From an uncultured Ruminococcus sp. (GTDB lineage: Bacteria > Bacillota > Clostridia > Oscillospirales > Acutalibacteraceae), in the NCBI GenBank assembly GCA_902774325.1, contig CACYIC010000003.1, positions 20,949 through 84,948 of the forward strand: 64,000 nucleotides of DNA, written 5' to 3'. The number at the start of each line of letters is the position of its first letter. The stretch's first letter is position 1. A program made the translations under genes and the position numbers. Under the pieces are notes generated by a model, which worked only from the letters and a program-made list of their open reading frames with translations, was not told the DNA's origin and made no database searches. Shown here in pieces: positions 49,756 through 59,630 of the stretch.

Positions 49756-52521
49756 TCACTCCATAATGCCGCAGCAGCGCGCGCAGAGCGTGGGATGAGC
49801 GAGGCTTGCGCCGACCGTCCTGCTGACGACCCAGCAGCGCTCGCACTTTTCTCCCTGAGCCTTATCAGCGGTGATCTCAAGCTCTCCGCCGTTGTCCGCG
49901 ATCTCGACCTCGGAAACGATGAATACATCCTTGAGCTCCTTTTCCGCCTTTTTCAGGAATTCGAGCTTTTCGCCGCCGGCGGCGAGGGTGATCTTTGCCT
50001 CGAGCGAGCCCTTGATGAGCTTATCCTTGATCATGGGCTCAAGCGTCTTTTTGACGTCGTCGCGAAGAGCATGGATCTCGTCCCAGAACGCCATGAAATC
50101 GTCGTCGGCGTCAACGGAAACCTTCTGAGGCATCTCGTTGTAGATGATGTGCTCTTTGTCGTCCGCCGCCGAATGGGGCATGAACTTCCAGATCTCGTCG
50201 GAGGTGTAAGCCAGGATCGGCGCCAGCATTCTCGTCATGGCGTTGAGGATGAGGTAGATCGAGGTCTGCGCCGCTCTCCTGAGCTTGCTGTCCGCCTTCT
50301 CGGTATAGAGCCTGTCCTTGAGGACGTCGAGGTAGAAGTTGGACATATCAACGACGCAGAAATTGTGGATGCTGTGGTATACGATATGGAACTCGTAATT
50401 GTCGTAAGCGGTCTTGACTCTGTCGATCAGGCTGTTGAGCTGAGCGAGCGCCCACTTGTCGATCTCGGTAAGCTCGTCGGCTCCGACCATATCCTTGTCG
50501 GGATCGAAATCGTAGAGGTTTCCGAGAATATATCTCGCGGTGTTCCTGATTTTTCTGTATGCCTCGGAACGCTGCTTGAGTATCTCAAAGGAGATGTTCA
50601 CGTCTGACTGGTAGTCGCAGGAGGCGACCCAGAGCCTGAGCACGTCGGCGCCGTACTGCTTGATGACCTCCTGAGGGCTTATGCCGTTGCCGAGCGACTT
50701 GCTCATCTTCCTCTTTTCCATATCGAGGATCATTCCGTGAGTGAGGACGGTCTTGTAGGGAGCCGTGCCCATTGTCGCTACGGAGGTGAGAAGCGAGGAC
50801 TGGAACCAGCCTCTGTACTGGTCGTTGCCCTCGAGATAAAGATCGGCGGGGAAGCTGAGATAGCCGCGGCGCTTTACAACCGAGGTATGGGTCGAGCCGC
50901 TGTCGAACCAAACGTCCATGATATCCTTCTCTTTATCAAAGCTCTCGCAGCCGCACTTTGAGCACTTCGTGCCCTTGGGAAGCAGCTCGGAAGCCTCGCG
51001 CGAGAACCACGCGTTCGAGCCCTCTCTGCCGAAAACCTCCGCTACGGCAAGCATGGCGTTCTTGTCGATAAGGGGCTCGGAGCAGTCTCTGCAGTAGAAG
51101 ATCGGGATCGGAACGCCCCATTTTCTCTGGCGCGAAATACACCAATCCTTTCTTTCGCGCACCATTGAGGTGATCCTGTCCTTGCCCCAGGCAGGGATCC
51201 ATTCGACCTCGTTGATAGCGTTTACCGCCTCGTCCTTAAAATCATCGACGGAGCAGAACCACTGATCGGTAGCTCTGAAGAGGATGGGAGATTTACATCT
51301 CCAGCAGTGCGGATACTGGTGGATTATCTTCTTGAGCGCGAAGAGAGCGCCTGTTTCATCGAGATTGATCGCGATTTTCTTGTTTGCCTCTTCCGTTGTA
51401 AGTCCGGCAAACTGACCTGCCTCCTCGGTGAGGACGCCGTCGCCGTTCACGGGACAGATCACGGGGATCTCGGGATAATTGCGGCAGACGTTGTAGTCGT
51501 CTACGCCGTGACCGGGAGCCGTATGAACGCAGCCTGTACCGCTTTCGAGAGTAACATGATCTCCGACGATGAGCAGGGATTCGCGGTCGAGGAAGGGATG
51601 CTGAGTTTTCATATACTCGAGCTCGCTGCCCTTGATGGTCGCGACTGCCTCGTAATCGGCAAGTCCCGCCTCCTCCATCGCGGATTTGTAGAGATCGGTC
51701 GCCATTACGTAGTATTCCTCGCCGCACCTGATCACCGAATAATCATATCTGGGACCGACGCAGATAGCGACGTTCGCGGGAAGGGTCCAGGTGGTCGTGG
51801 TCCAGATCACGAAGAACACCTTCGAGGGGTCGATGCCCATGGCGGAGAATTTGCCGAGGTCATCGGTCACGCGGAATTTAACATAAATTGAGTGGCAGGG
51901 ATCCTCGGCGTACTCGATCTCCGCCTCGGCAAGCGCGGTCTTGCACTCGGGGCACCAATAAACGGGCTTGAGTCCGCGGTAGATGTAGCCCTTGTCCGCC
52001 ATCTCGGCGAACACCTTGATCTGCTCCGCCTCAAACTCGTGATTGAGGGTGACGTAGGGGTTGTCCCACTCGCCGATACAGCCCAGACGCTTGAACTGCT
52101 CGCGCTGGTCGTTGATATAGCCTCTTACAAACTCCTCGCAGAGCTTTCTGAGCTCGACCGTCGAGATGTCGGCGCTGCTGCCGATGCCCGCCTTCTGTCT
52201 TGCCTTGAGCTCGGTGGGAAGTCCGTGAGTGTCCCAGCCGGGGACGAACGGGGACTTGAAGCCCGCCATGTTTTTGTATCTTACGATGAAATCCTTGAGG
52301 ATCTTGTTAAGCGCGTGGCCGAGGTGGATATTGCCGTTCGCGTAGGGCGGTCCGTCGTGAAGCACGAACATCGGCTTGCCCTCGTTTTTCTCCATGAGCT
52401 TATCGTAGACCTTCTCGTCCTCCCATGCCTTGAGAGTCACGGGCTCGCTCTTGGGCAGTCCCGCTCTCATGGGGAAATCGGTATTTGGAAGGTTCAAGGT
52501 TTTATTATAATCCTGTGACAT
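49756..52521 (-). CDS. ileS: Isoleucyl-tRNA synthetase
   Basis: Charges tRNA-Ile. The HIGH-type motif is GPPYANGNIHLGHALN (about residues 58-73), KMSKS is RKMSKSLGNG near residue 605, and the C-terminal zinc finger has CERCW and CARCC. The editing domain lies between. At 921 residues it is the bacterial type 1 enzyme. The 132-base leader shows no T-box consensus. Confidence 0.97.
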   Translation of the reverse strand: MSQDYNKTLNLPNTDFPMRAGLPKSEPVTLKAWEDEKVYDKLMEKNEGKPMFVLHDGPPYANGNIHLGHALNKILKDFIVRYKNMAGFKSPFVPGWDTHGLPTELKARQKAGIGSSADISTVELRKLCEEFVRGYINDQREQFKRLGCIGEWDNPYVTLNHEFEAEQIKVFAEMADKGYIYRGLKPVYWCPECKTALAEAEIEYAEDPCHSIYVKFRVTDDLGKFSAMGIDPSKVFFVIWTTTTWTLPANVAICVGPRYDYSVIRCGEEYYVMATDLYKSAMEEAGLADYEAVATIKGSELEYMKTQHPFLDRESLLIVGDHVTLESGTGCVHTAPGHGVDDYNVCRNYPEIPVICPVNGDGVLTEEAGQFAGLTTEEANKKIAINLDETGALFALKKIIHQYPHCWRCKSPILFRATDQWFCSVDDFKDEAVNAINEVEWIPAWGKDRITSMVRERKDWCISRQRKWGVPIPIFYCRDCSEPLIDKNAMLAVAEVFGREGSNAWFSREASELLPKGTKCSKCGCESFDKEKDIMDVWFDSGSTHTSVVKRRGYLSFPADLYLEGNDQYRGWFQSSLLTSVATMGTAPYKTVLTHGMILDMEKRKMSKSLGNGISPQEVIKQYGADVLRLWVASCDYQSDVNISFEILKQRSEAYRKIRNTARYILGNLYDFDPDKDMVGADELTEIDKWALAQLNSLIDRVKTAYDNYEFHIVYHSIHNFCVVDMSNFYLDVLKDRLYTEKADSKLRRAAQTSIYLILNAMTRMLAPILAYTSDEIWKFMPHSAADDKEHIIYNEMPQKVSVDADDDFMAFWDEIHALRDDVKKTLEPMIKDKLIKGSLEAKITLAAGGEKLEFLKKAEKELKDVFIVSEVEIADNGGELEITADKAQGEKCERCWVVSRTVGASLAHPTLCARCCGIME

Positions 52522-52653
52522 TTTTCGCTCTCCAAACTATTTTGTACTAATGAATTACTCTATTTAAGGCGGCGCCGCGCATATCGAGGTGCGCCAAACT
52601 TTCAAAACCATTTTGTCGGATCGCCGAAAAGCCGGCGTCCCTGCTATATAAGA

Positions 52654-53373
52654 TTACTCCGCGGAAACGTCGTAGTTGTCTCCGAATTTGAGGTGACCGA
52701 ATTTTGTCGGGCGGCGGGGCGCGACCTTGGTTCCGTCATCCTCGGTGAGCGCGACGGCGGGTCCGATCACGGGCGCCTGAGCGGGAGTGGCAACGGGAGC
52801 GGGCTGAACAGCGGGCTCCGGAGTGTAAACGGGCTCGTCGACGGGAGCGGCAGGCACGGGCGCGGGAAGGGGCTCGGTGGGATATTTCGCGTCGACCTCC
52901 TTCTTTCTCTCCTCAAAATCGGCGTTTGTGGGGAGCTCGTCGATCGCCTTGATGTGATTTCTGTAAAGCTCGATCAGCTCGCCTCTGAGGTTAACGGCGT
53001 CAGCCTGGAGCTGGAGGTAGTTTTCCTTCTCGAGCGCTGTCGCGCGGTTTGCATCAACAAGCAGCCCCTGAGCCTTCTCCTCCGCGTCGCGGATGATCTT
53101 GGCGGCTCTTTCCTTAGCCTCCTTGATGCAGGCGTCGCTCATTTTTTGAGAGGTGAGAAGGGCGTTTCTGACTGTTTCCTCGTCGGAACGGTACTCCTCG
53201 ACGCGGGTCGCGAGACGGTCGATCTTGTGAACAAGATTCGTCTTTTCCTTCTTGAGCTGCTCAAAGGTCGCAATGACCTCATCAATAAAGGCGTCGACGT
53301 CCTCGGCTCTGTAGCCGCCGCTGAGAGTCGCCTTTCTGAAGCTTATATTTCTGATCTCATCAATTGTAAGCAT
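52654..53373 (-). CDS. divIVA: DivIVA-family cell-division/polar protein
   Basis: DivIVA binds curved membrane at poles and septa. The N-terminal lipid-binding motif (ITIDEIRNISFRKATLSGGYRAEDVDAFID-like segment) is followed by long coiled coils and a proline-rich tail (PLPAPVPAAPVDEPVYTPEP). The ATG at 53373 follows AAGGAG. It ends the sepF-ylmH-divIVA series typical of Gram-positives. Confidence 0.94.
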   Translation of the reverse strand: MLTIDEIRNISFRKATLSGGYRAEDVDAFIDEVIATFEQLKKEKTNLVHKIDRLATRVEEYRSDEETVRNALLTSQKMSDACIKEAKERAAKIIRDAEEKAQGLLVDANRATALEKENYLQLQADAVNLRGELIELYRNHIKAIDELPTNADFEERKKEVDAKYPTEPLPAPVPAAPVDEPVYTPEPAVQPAPVATPAQAPVIGPAVALTEDDGTKVAPRRPTKFGHLKFGDNYDVSAE

Positions 53374-53385
53374 TGTTCGCACTCC

Positions 53386-54138
53386 TTATCTGTAATGAAT
53401 GATTGATAGCTTTATACGGTGCTTTTTTGTTTCGCCCGTAACACCGTTGATTTTATATTTACCCCTTCCGCGCACTGTAAGGGTGTCTCCCCCCGAGACG
53501 GCGCGGCTGATATTGGTACACTGTTCAAAGTTCAGGCTGACAAGGCCCGAAAGGATCAGGTTCTTGGTTTTTTCGCGCGAAAGTCCCGAAACAGCGGCAA
53601 CCACGGCATCGAGTCTCTCGGAGCTGACGATGACCGTTAGCTCCTCGAAGCCTCTGCCCTCGGGAAGCCTGTCCGGGGAAGCGTCAAGGATCCTGACGCC
53701 CGCCCTGCCGATCTTCGTGATCTGAGAAGCGACGTAGTCCCTGATATCGCTTTTTACAAAGACGACGCATCTTCCGTCCTCGACCAGGATATCTCCTACC
53801 GTGTCGCGCTCGAGTCCCAGAGCCATAAGCGAACCGAGAAAATCGCGGTGAGTAAGCTTGTCCGCAGGTCTGAAGCGAAACTCCAGAGCGCTTATCGGAA
53901 AAGCCTCTTCTCCGATCTCCTCAAACGCGCTGAGTCCGAGCATCCTGCGTTCCGCGTTCTCATAACCGCCGAAAAACGTAAAGCCGGCAAAGCCGCGCGA
54001 TTTCAGGTAACGCTCGCAGCTAAGCTGCTCTCCCTCGCTCAAAAACGGGAAGAAGTACGGCTTTCCGCGCTTCTCGCACAAAAACGCCGCGTCGTCGAGC
54101 TTTCGCCTGAGAAGTTCTCCCTGATCAGAAGTAGACAC
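53386..54138 (-). CDS. YlmH-family S4 RNA-binding protein
   Basis: A 250-residue protein found in the Gram-positive division cluster. The C-terminal S4 domain (LDAVVAAVSGLSREKTKNLILSGLVSLNFE) binds RNA; in Bacillus, YlmH takes part in ribosome rescue. Its start lies 14 bases inside the sepF stop region, so the two are coupled. Confidence 0.92.
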   Translation of the reverse strand: MSTSDQGELLRRKLDDAAFLCEKRGKPYFFPFLSEGEQLSCERYLKSRGFAGFTFFGGYENAERRMLGLSAFEEIGEEAFPISALEFRFRPADKLTHRDFLGSLMALGLERDTVGDILVEDGRCVVFVKSDIRDYVASQITKIGRAGVRILDASPDRLPEGRGFEELTVIVSSERLDAVVAAVSGLSREKTKNLILSGLVSLNFEQCTNISRAVSGGDTLTVRGRGKYKINGVTGETKKHRIKLSIIHYR

Positions 54139-54610
54139 CGCTGTTTTCCAATTCGTCGAGAAGATCGTCTCCGGTGAGATCTACGTTGCTTGGAATGATT
54201 ATATATGTATTTGAAGCGACTCTCTTGATCTTGCCGTTGTTGGCGTAGGCTACGCCGCTGAGGAAGTCAAGGATGCGTCTTGCCATATCCTTGTTGGTAT
54301 CCTCAAGGTTGAGCACAACGGTGTGAGTCTTCATAAGCTCGTCGGCGATCGTGCGGGTCTCCTCTCCGAAGCGCTCGGGCTTGAAGATGCCGACCTGGAG
54401 CTTGGCGGTAGCGCTGATGTTGACTACCTTGTTTCTGGGATTGTTGTACGGCTGACTTTCACGGGAATCGCGATCGCGGCTGTCGCGGCGCGGAGCGTCG
54501 TCGTAGTCGTCGTCATCATCGCCTTCGTCGGCATAGCCGTACTCATCATACTCATACTCGTCGTCGGGAGCGTCCCACATACGTTTGAACTTATCTACTA
54601 TTCCTGCCAT
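54125..54610 (-). CDS. sepF: Cell division protein SepF
   Basis: SepF tethers FtsZ to the membrane. The N-terminal amphipathic helix (MAGIVDKFKRMWDAP) is followed by an acidic, tyrosine- and aspartate-rich linker and the DUF552 core (FGEETRTIADELMKTHTVVLNLEDTNKDMARRILDFLSG). The length of 161 residues is typical. Confidence 0.95.
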   Translation of the reverse strand: MAGIVDKFKRMWDAPDDEYEYDEYGYADEGDDDDDYDDAPRRDSRDRDSRESQPYNNPRNKVVNISATAKLQVGIFKPERFGEETRTIADELMKTHTVVLNLEDTNKDMARRILDFLSGVAYANNGKIKRVASNTYIIIPSNVDLTGDDLLDELENSGVYF

Positions 54611-54625
54611 TTTCTTTTCCTCCTG

Positions 54626-55339
54626 TTATGTATAGTTTCTCGCGCCGAAAAGCGACGAGCCTATTCTTACCATGTTAGCGCCGCAGAGTATCGCCTCGTA
54701 ATAATCGGCTGACATACCCATCGAGAGAATACTCATATCTATATTATCTAATTTTTTTTGCGATATGTCAATAAATAACTTGTGCATATTATCAAAATAT
54801 TTACAAATTTTATGTGAATTATCACAAATCGGCGGGATCGTCATCAAGCCCTTGACCGAAATTGAGTCAAATTGGGCGATTTCGGCGAGAAGCGGCTCCA
54901 ATTCCTCCTCCAAAACACCCGACTTGTTCTCTTCCCTTCCGATATTGACCTCTACCAGGATATCGGTGACCTTGCCGCGCTTTTTTGACTGAGCGTCTAT
55001 TTCCTTAGCCAGCCTCAGCGAATCGACCGACTGGATAAGCTCGACCTTGTCAATGATCTGTCTTACCTTGTTGGTTTGCAGATGCCCGATAAACTGGAGA
55101 GAGCAGCGCGAGAGGTCGTAGTCCTCATATTTTGAGAGCAGCTCCTGGACGCGGTTCTCTCCGATATGGTCAAGTCCCAGAGAGATCGCGTAATTGATCG
55201 TAGCCGCGTCGACCGTCTTGGTCGCCGCCAGAAAGGTGACATCCTCTCTCCTCCTGCCCGATCTCTCGGCAGCCTCGGCAATCCTCTCGTTTATCAGCTT
55301 ATAATTGTATTCAACGTCACTTAATGACCTTGCCGTCAT
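54626..55339 (-). CDS. YggS/PLPHP-family PLP homeostasis protein
   Basis: A PLP-binding alanine-racemase-like barrel. The lysine is in FLAATKTVDA (about residue 40 from the ATG at 55339), and the phosphate-binding loop is near LSMGMSADYYEAI. Its role is vitamin B6 homeostasis. It usually sits before sepF, as here. GGGAG lies nine bases before the chosen ATG; the gene start overlaps the HlyD-like gene's end. Confidence 0.93.
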   Translation of the reverse strand: MTARSLSDVEYNYKLINERIAEAAERSGRRREDVTFLAATKTVDAATINYAISLGLDHIGENRVQELLSKYEDYDLSRCSLQFIGHLQTNKVRQIIDKVELIQSVDSLRLAKEIDAQSKKRGKVTDILVEVNIGREENKSGVLEEELEPLLAEIAQFDSISVKGLMTIPPICDNSHKICKYFDNMHKLFIDISQKKLDNIDMSILSMGMSADYYEAILCGANMVRIGSSLFGARNYT

Positions 55340-56597
55340 AAAGATCATCTCCCTTAACTATTACCTTGTCGTAAAGCTCTACCGTCTTGCCGTTGAAGAG
55401 CACGCCCTTCGCGGGTGAGGTGTCGCATATCACGTGATCCTTTTCGGAGTAGAGAATCGAGATCTGCTTGAACTGGACCTCGCTGCCGTAGAGGACGTAA
55501 ACGCCCTGGACCTTTTTCTGCTCCTTGTGCGGGTTGTCGTTATCGTCATAGGTGACCTTGGTTACATAGTCGTCATGGATCGCACGCTTGCTTATCCTGA
55601 GTCCGGTGTAGGTTCCCATGCAGATCTCAACAGGCTCAGTCCTCGCCTGCATAAGACCGTCGTTCATGTAATCGCACATGAGCACGACCAGCGCCTTGTC
55701 CTGCGAATCGGCGGAGGTGATGCGGGTGACCTCGGCGGGGATCGCCTCCGTAGAAGCCTCGGAGAGCATAACGCTCACGTCGCCGTCGTAGATCTTCAGC
55801 GACAGCGCCTCCTCCCCCGTTACCTCGCAGGCGACGTACCATTTGACGTTGCTGATGATCTTTCCCGCGTTGTTTGAGGGAACGTCAGCCTTTTTCGCGT
55901 TCCTGAGATCGCTGAGCGTCATATATTTTATATTCCCGTAGTCGAAGGAGCTTTCATATCCGTCGCAGAAGCGGCAGAAATAACCCGCCTTCGGAGTAGT
56001 TAAGTTGCTTATCGCGTTGCTCGAGGCGCTGAGCGCGTCGATCTGCGACTGGAGCTGCGCTATCTCCTTGCCGAAATTATCGACCTTTCCGGTATAGAGA
56101 AGCCGCTGGTTTATGGGGATCATGAGCTGATCGCAGTCCGACTTCGCCGAGCTGATCTTTACATTGTTGACGTCGTCGAGCAGGGCTATCATCTTGCTGC
56201 GGACGTTGTTGTTTATTACGTCGAGGCTCATTGTGCCCGATATCGTGTTCTTCTGGATATATTCGAGAGATTCCTTACGCGCCCTGAGCTGATCGGCGGT
56301 GGTCTGGGCGACCGCGTCGCTCTCATTTGAGAACACCTTGGCGATCTCGCCGTTGGCGTTCACCGCCTCGCCGTTACTGACCGTATAGGAAAGAACTCCC
56401 GAGGAGGTATTTGAGAGAACGGTCTCGTCGCGGATTATCATTCCGTTGGTCTTTATTTTGTCGCTGACCGTCGCCATCACCGCGTTTTCCGTCGGATAGG
56501 AATCAAAGTTGGCGCTTATAAGCAGATAAGCGACATAAACCAGCGCGAGCACCGTCAGCGCGGCGACAAGTATTCTTTTAAATAATAGTTTATCCAT
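55317..56597 (-). CDS. HlyD-like membrane protein of the division cluster
   Basis: A 426-residue protein with one N-terminal membrane span (ILVAALTVLALVYVAYLLI) and an extracellular part with the split biotinyl-lipoyl-like fold (ATVSDKIKTNGMIIRDETVLSNTSSGVLSYTVSNGEAVNANGEIAKVF) and a coiled coil, as in HlyD/RND adaptors. It has no cognate transporter nearby. In Clostridia this gene is often placed between yggS and other core genes, so a role in the envelope or division is possible. Confidence 0.78.
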   Translation of the reverse strand: MDKLLFKRILVAALTVLALVYVAYLLISANFDSYPTENAVMATVSDKIKTNGMIIRDETVLSNTSSGVLSYTVSNGEAVNANGEIAKVFSNESDAVAQTTADQLRARKESLEYIQKNTISGTMSLDVINNNVRSKMIALLDDVNNVKISSAKSDCDQLMIPINQRLLYTGKVDNFGKEIAQLQSQIDALSASSNAISNLTTPKAGYFCRFCDGYESSFDYGNIKYMTLSDLRNAKKADVPSNNAGKIISNVKWYVACEVTGEEALSLKIYDGDVSVMLSEASTEAIPAEVTRITSADSQDKALVVLMCDYMNDGLMQARTEPVEICMGTYTGLRISKRAIHDDYVTKVTYDDNDNPHKEQKKVQGVYVLYGSEVQFKQISILYSEKDHVICDTSPAKGVLFNGKTVELYDKVIVKGDDLYDGKVIK

Positions 56598-57555
56598 AAA
56601 TCAATCCCTTTTCTACAACAGCCTCCGCCTCGCTCAAAAGCTCCTCAAAGCCGCCGAGCTCGTCGGGATACAGCCAGTGGATCTCCGCGTCGCGCCTGAA
56701 CCAGGTGAGCTGGCGCTTGGCGTAGCGGCGGGTCTCGCGCTTAAGGCGCTCCACGCATTCCCCGAGCGGCTTTTCGCCCCGTATGTACGGCGCGAGCTCC
56801 TTGTAGCCTATCGCCATAGCGGAGGTGGAGCTGAGCTCGCCCGAAAGCACCTGCCGCGCCTCATCCAAAAGACCCTGCCCGAGCATAAGCTCGACCCTGA
56901 GATTTATCCTGTCATAGAGCTTTTGGCGGTCGCGGTAGTTTATTCCGAGCTTTATCGCGGAATACGGACTCTCTTTTTCCCGCGAGAGCCTGTTTTGCTC
57001 GGTTATAGTCATTCCCGAGGTTTTGTAAAACTCAATAGCGCGGATTATCCTCTTGGGGTTGCGCTCGGCTTTGAGCCGCTGAGCCGATTCCGGGTCAAAG
57101 GCTCCAAGCTCGTCGAGCAGAGGCTCAAGCCCGTCGCGCTCATAGCTTTTCCAAAGCTCCCCGGTGAGCGCGTCATCACGTTTTTCTTCTGTAAAAGAAA
57201 TATTATTGAGCAGAGAGTCAACATACAAGCCCGTGCCCCCCGCGATTATCGGAAGCCTGCCGCGGGATGATATATCCGCGACCGCGGCTTTGGCGTCTCG
57301 CACAAAGCAGGCGACGGAATAGCTCTCGCCCGGAGGGACAAAGTCGATCAGATGATGGGGCACTCCCCTCGTTTCCTCGGCGGAGGGCTTCGCGGTGGCT
57401 ATCCGCATCCCCTTGTAGATCTGCATTGAATCGGCGGAGATCACCTCGCCGTCGAATTTTCTCGCCAGCTCGACCGCCAGACGGGTCTTTCCCGAGGCGG
57501 TGGGTCCGACGAGAGATACAACCTTGATCTTATTCAAAGAATCATCCTCTGCCAA
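56590..57555 (-). CDS. miaA: tRNA dimethylallyltransferase
   Basis: MiaA adds the isopentenyl group to A37 of tRNAs that read UNN codons. The P-loop GPTASGKTRLAVELA and the DSMQIYKG motif are present, with the HHLIDF and FDVAT-like regions. At 321 residues it is standard. It overlaps mutL by 14 bases. Its partner MiaB, which acts on the MiaA product, is encoded at 62678-64000. Confidence 0.96.
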   Translation of the reverse strand: MAEDDSLNKIKVVSLVGPTASGKTRLAVELARKFDGEVISADSMQIYKGMRIATAKPSAEETRGVPHHLIDFVPPGESYSVACFVRDAKAAVADISSRGRLPIIAGGTGLYVDSLLNNISFTEEKRDDALTGELWKSYERDGLEPLLDELGAFDPESAQRLKAERNPKRIIRAIEFYKTSGMTITEQNRLSREKESPYSAIKLGINYRDRQKLYDRINLRVELMLGQGLLDEARQVLSGELSSTSAMAIGYKELAPYIRGEKPLGECVERLKRETRRYAKRQLTWFRRDAEIHWLYPDELGGFEELLSEAEAVVEKGLIYG

Positions 57556-59578
57556 ACTGTCTTTCTATTTCGCTTTTCTTCATCGTTACGCAAATCGGTC
57601 TGCCGTGAGGACAATAGCGGATATCGGGATTCTCCTCAAGCGTTTTCACCAGATCGATCAGCTCCGCCGCGGTGCTGCGGTTGCCCGCCTTGATCGCGCT
57701 TCGGCAGGCGACGTTGTGATAGAACCAATCCATCCTCTCGGTGAAGATATCGTTCTTTCCCATGGCTATATAATCAGCCATCTCCGCTATGCAGTCGGCG
57801 ACCTCGGAGGCGTCGATATACTGCGGGGCGCTGCGCACCAGCACGGTGCAGCTTCCGAAATCCTCGACCTCGAAGGAGCAGCGCGCGAACATCTCAAGAT
57901 TGTTTATCGCGGCGTCGTACTCGGCTTTTCCGAGGGTGACGGCAACGGGCTGCAGCAAAAGCTGCGCCGAGGCGCCCGCCTTCTCAGCCTTGAGCCTTTC
58001 GTATATAATGCGCTCATGGGCGGCGTGCTTGTCTATGAGCAGCATTTCCTTTTCGTCTTTTTCAACTATTATATATGTTTCAAACAGCTCGCCGATATAC
58101 TTTAACCTCGCTTCGGTTTTCGGTATCAGCGCGGGCTCGGAGTTTTCGTTTTCAGTTAGAACTATCCTCTCGTCGGTGAGAGTCACGGTCTCGGGGCGCT
58201 CCCCGGCTTCGGCGGTATCGTCATTCCCGCTCTTTGCCTCGGAAGCGCTCTCACGCGGAGCGGTGACGCTTTCGGCTTTTTCTTCAGCTCTTGACGCTTC
58301 GACAGCCTGCTTTGAAAAAGCCTCAAAGGGATCGCGGACGCTGTCGTCAAATCTAAGCTCCTCTCCGCCGGAGGGCTCCGGCTGCTTTGGAGCGGGCTTT
58401 ACCGGGCTGAAATCGAGATAGGCAAAGGGATCCTTCTCCGCTGCCTTCGGCTGAGCAGGCAGGGGCATGCTCCCGGACTTTTTTTCTTCCTCAAGCCTTT
58501 TGATCACCGCACCGCCCGATTTAAAGGGGCTGACCCTTCTGATATCGTTGAACGCGGTGTCGTTTTTGAAATTGACCTCCTTGCGGCTGTCGTTTTTCAT
58601 CAGCGAGGTCTTTACCGCGTGATAGACGGCGTCAAAAACCGGCCGCTCGTTGATAAAGCGGACCTCGATCTTCGCGGGATGAACGTTTACGTCGATTATC
58701 TCGCAGGGAAGCGTGAGGCAAAGCACACAGGAAGGAAATTTTCCGACCATTATCGAGCCCTTGAACGCCTCCTCGAGCGCCGCCATAGCCGTCCGGGACT
58801 TTACAAAGCGTCCGTTGATGAAAAAGCTCTGCATATTGCGGTTGGGACGCGAATGGACGGGCTTCGAGATATAGCCCGAAACGGTAATCGCGTCAAGCCT
58901 GTAATTGACAGGTATAAGACCCTGCGCGAATTCTCTGCCCATAACGGAGTATATCGCCGAGAGCAGCTTGCCGTCTCCCGAGGTTTTCAAAACCTGCTTG
59001 CCGTCGCGGATATATGTAAAGGCGATCTCGGGGTGAGAAAGCGCGGTCTTGTCAACGATATTCGAGACGTTTATCCCCTCGCTGACGTCCTTTTTCAGGA
59101 ATTTGGCTCGGGCGGGGATATTGTAGAACAGGTCGCGGATAATGAAGGTCGTGCCAACCGGACAGCCCGCGTCGTCAAACGAGACCTCCTCGCCGCCCTC
59201 GATCAGATACGACGAGCCGATATCCTCGTTTTCGTTTCTTGTGATCAGCTGCAGACGCGATACGGCGCAGATCGAGGCGAGCGCCTCTCCGCGAAAGCCG
59301 AGGGTCGCTATGCTCTCCAGATCGCTCGCGTCCCTCACCTTGCTGGTCGCGTGGCGGAGAAAAGCCGTCCTCACGTCGTCCTTCGATATGCCGCAGCCGT
59401 CGTCGGCAACGCGCATAAAGGTGGTGCCGCCGTTTTTGATCTCGACGGTTATATGCCTCGCGCCCGCGTCGATCGCGTTCTCTACAAGCTCCTTGATCAC
59501 GGAGGCGGGGCGCTCAACGACCTCGCCGGCCGCGATAAGCTCCGCGACGTGCTTGTCAAGCACATTTATAACACCCAT
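57542..59578 (-). CDS. mutL: DNA mismatch repair protein MutL (endonuclease type)
   Basis: The N-terminal GHKL ATPase has ELVENAIDAGA, DDGCGI and GFRGEAL. A proline- and Glu-rich linker (about 350-490) leads to the C-terminal domain with the endonuclease metal-binding motif DKHAAHERIIYE (the DQHA(x)2E(x)4E form with Lys for Gln), ACRSAIKAG and CPHGRP. Endonuclease MutL is the type used where no MutH exists, as here. 678 residues. Confidence 0.96.
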   Translation of the reverse strand: MGVINVLDKHVAELIAAGEVVERPASVIKELVENAIDAGARHITVEIKNGGTTFMRVADDGCGISKDDVRTAFLRHATSKVRDASDLESIATLGFRGEALASICAVSRLQLITRNENEDIGSSYLIEGGEEVSFDDAGCPVGTTFIIRDLFYNIPARAKFLKKDVSEGINVSNIVDKTALSHPEIAFTYIRDGKQVLKTSGDGKLLSAIYSVMGREFAQGLIPVNYRLDAITVSGYISKPVHSRPNRNMQSFFINGRFVKSRTAMAALEEAFKGSIMVGKFPSCVLCLTLPCEIIDVNVHPAKIEVRFINERPVFDAVYHAVKTSLMKNDSRKEVNFKNDTAFNDIRRVSPFKSGGAVIKRLEEEKKSGSMPLPAQPKAAEKDPFAYLDFSPVKPAPKQPEPSGGEELRFDDSVRDPFEAFSKQAVEASRAEEKAESVTAPRESASEAKSGNDDTAEAGERPETVTLTDERIVLTENENSEPALIPKTEARLKYIGELFETYIIVEKDEKEMLLIDKHAAHERIIYERLKAEKAGASAQLLLQPVAVTLGKAEYDAAINNLEMFARCSFEVEDFGSCTVLVRSAPQYIDASEVADCIAEMADYIAMGKNDIFTERMDWFYHNVACRSAIKAGNRSTAAELIDLVKTLEENPDIRYCPHGRPICVTMKKSEIERQFGRG

Positions 59579-59630
59579 GCTGTCACCGCCTTTCCGTATT
59601 TATATCAAATCATTTATTTCAAATCGTTTT

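Noticed and set aside
52522..52653. T-box riboswitch upstream of ileS
   Set aside because: The leader is only 132 bases and lacks the conserved T-box and a terminator/antiterminator pair.
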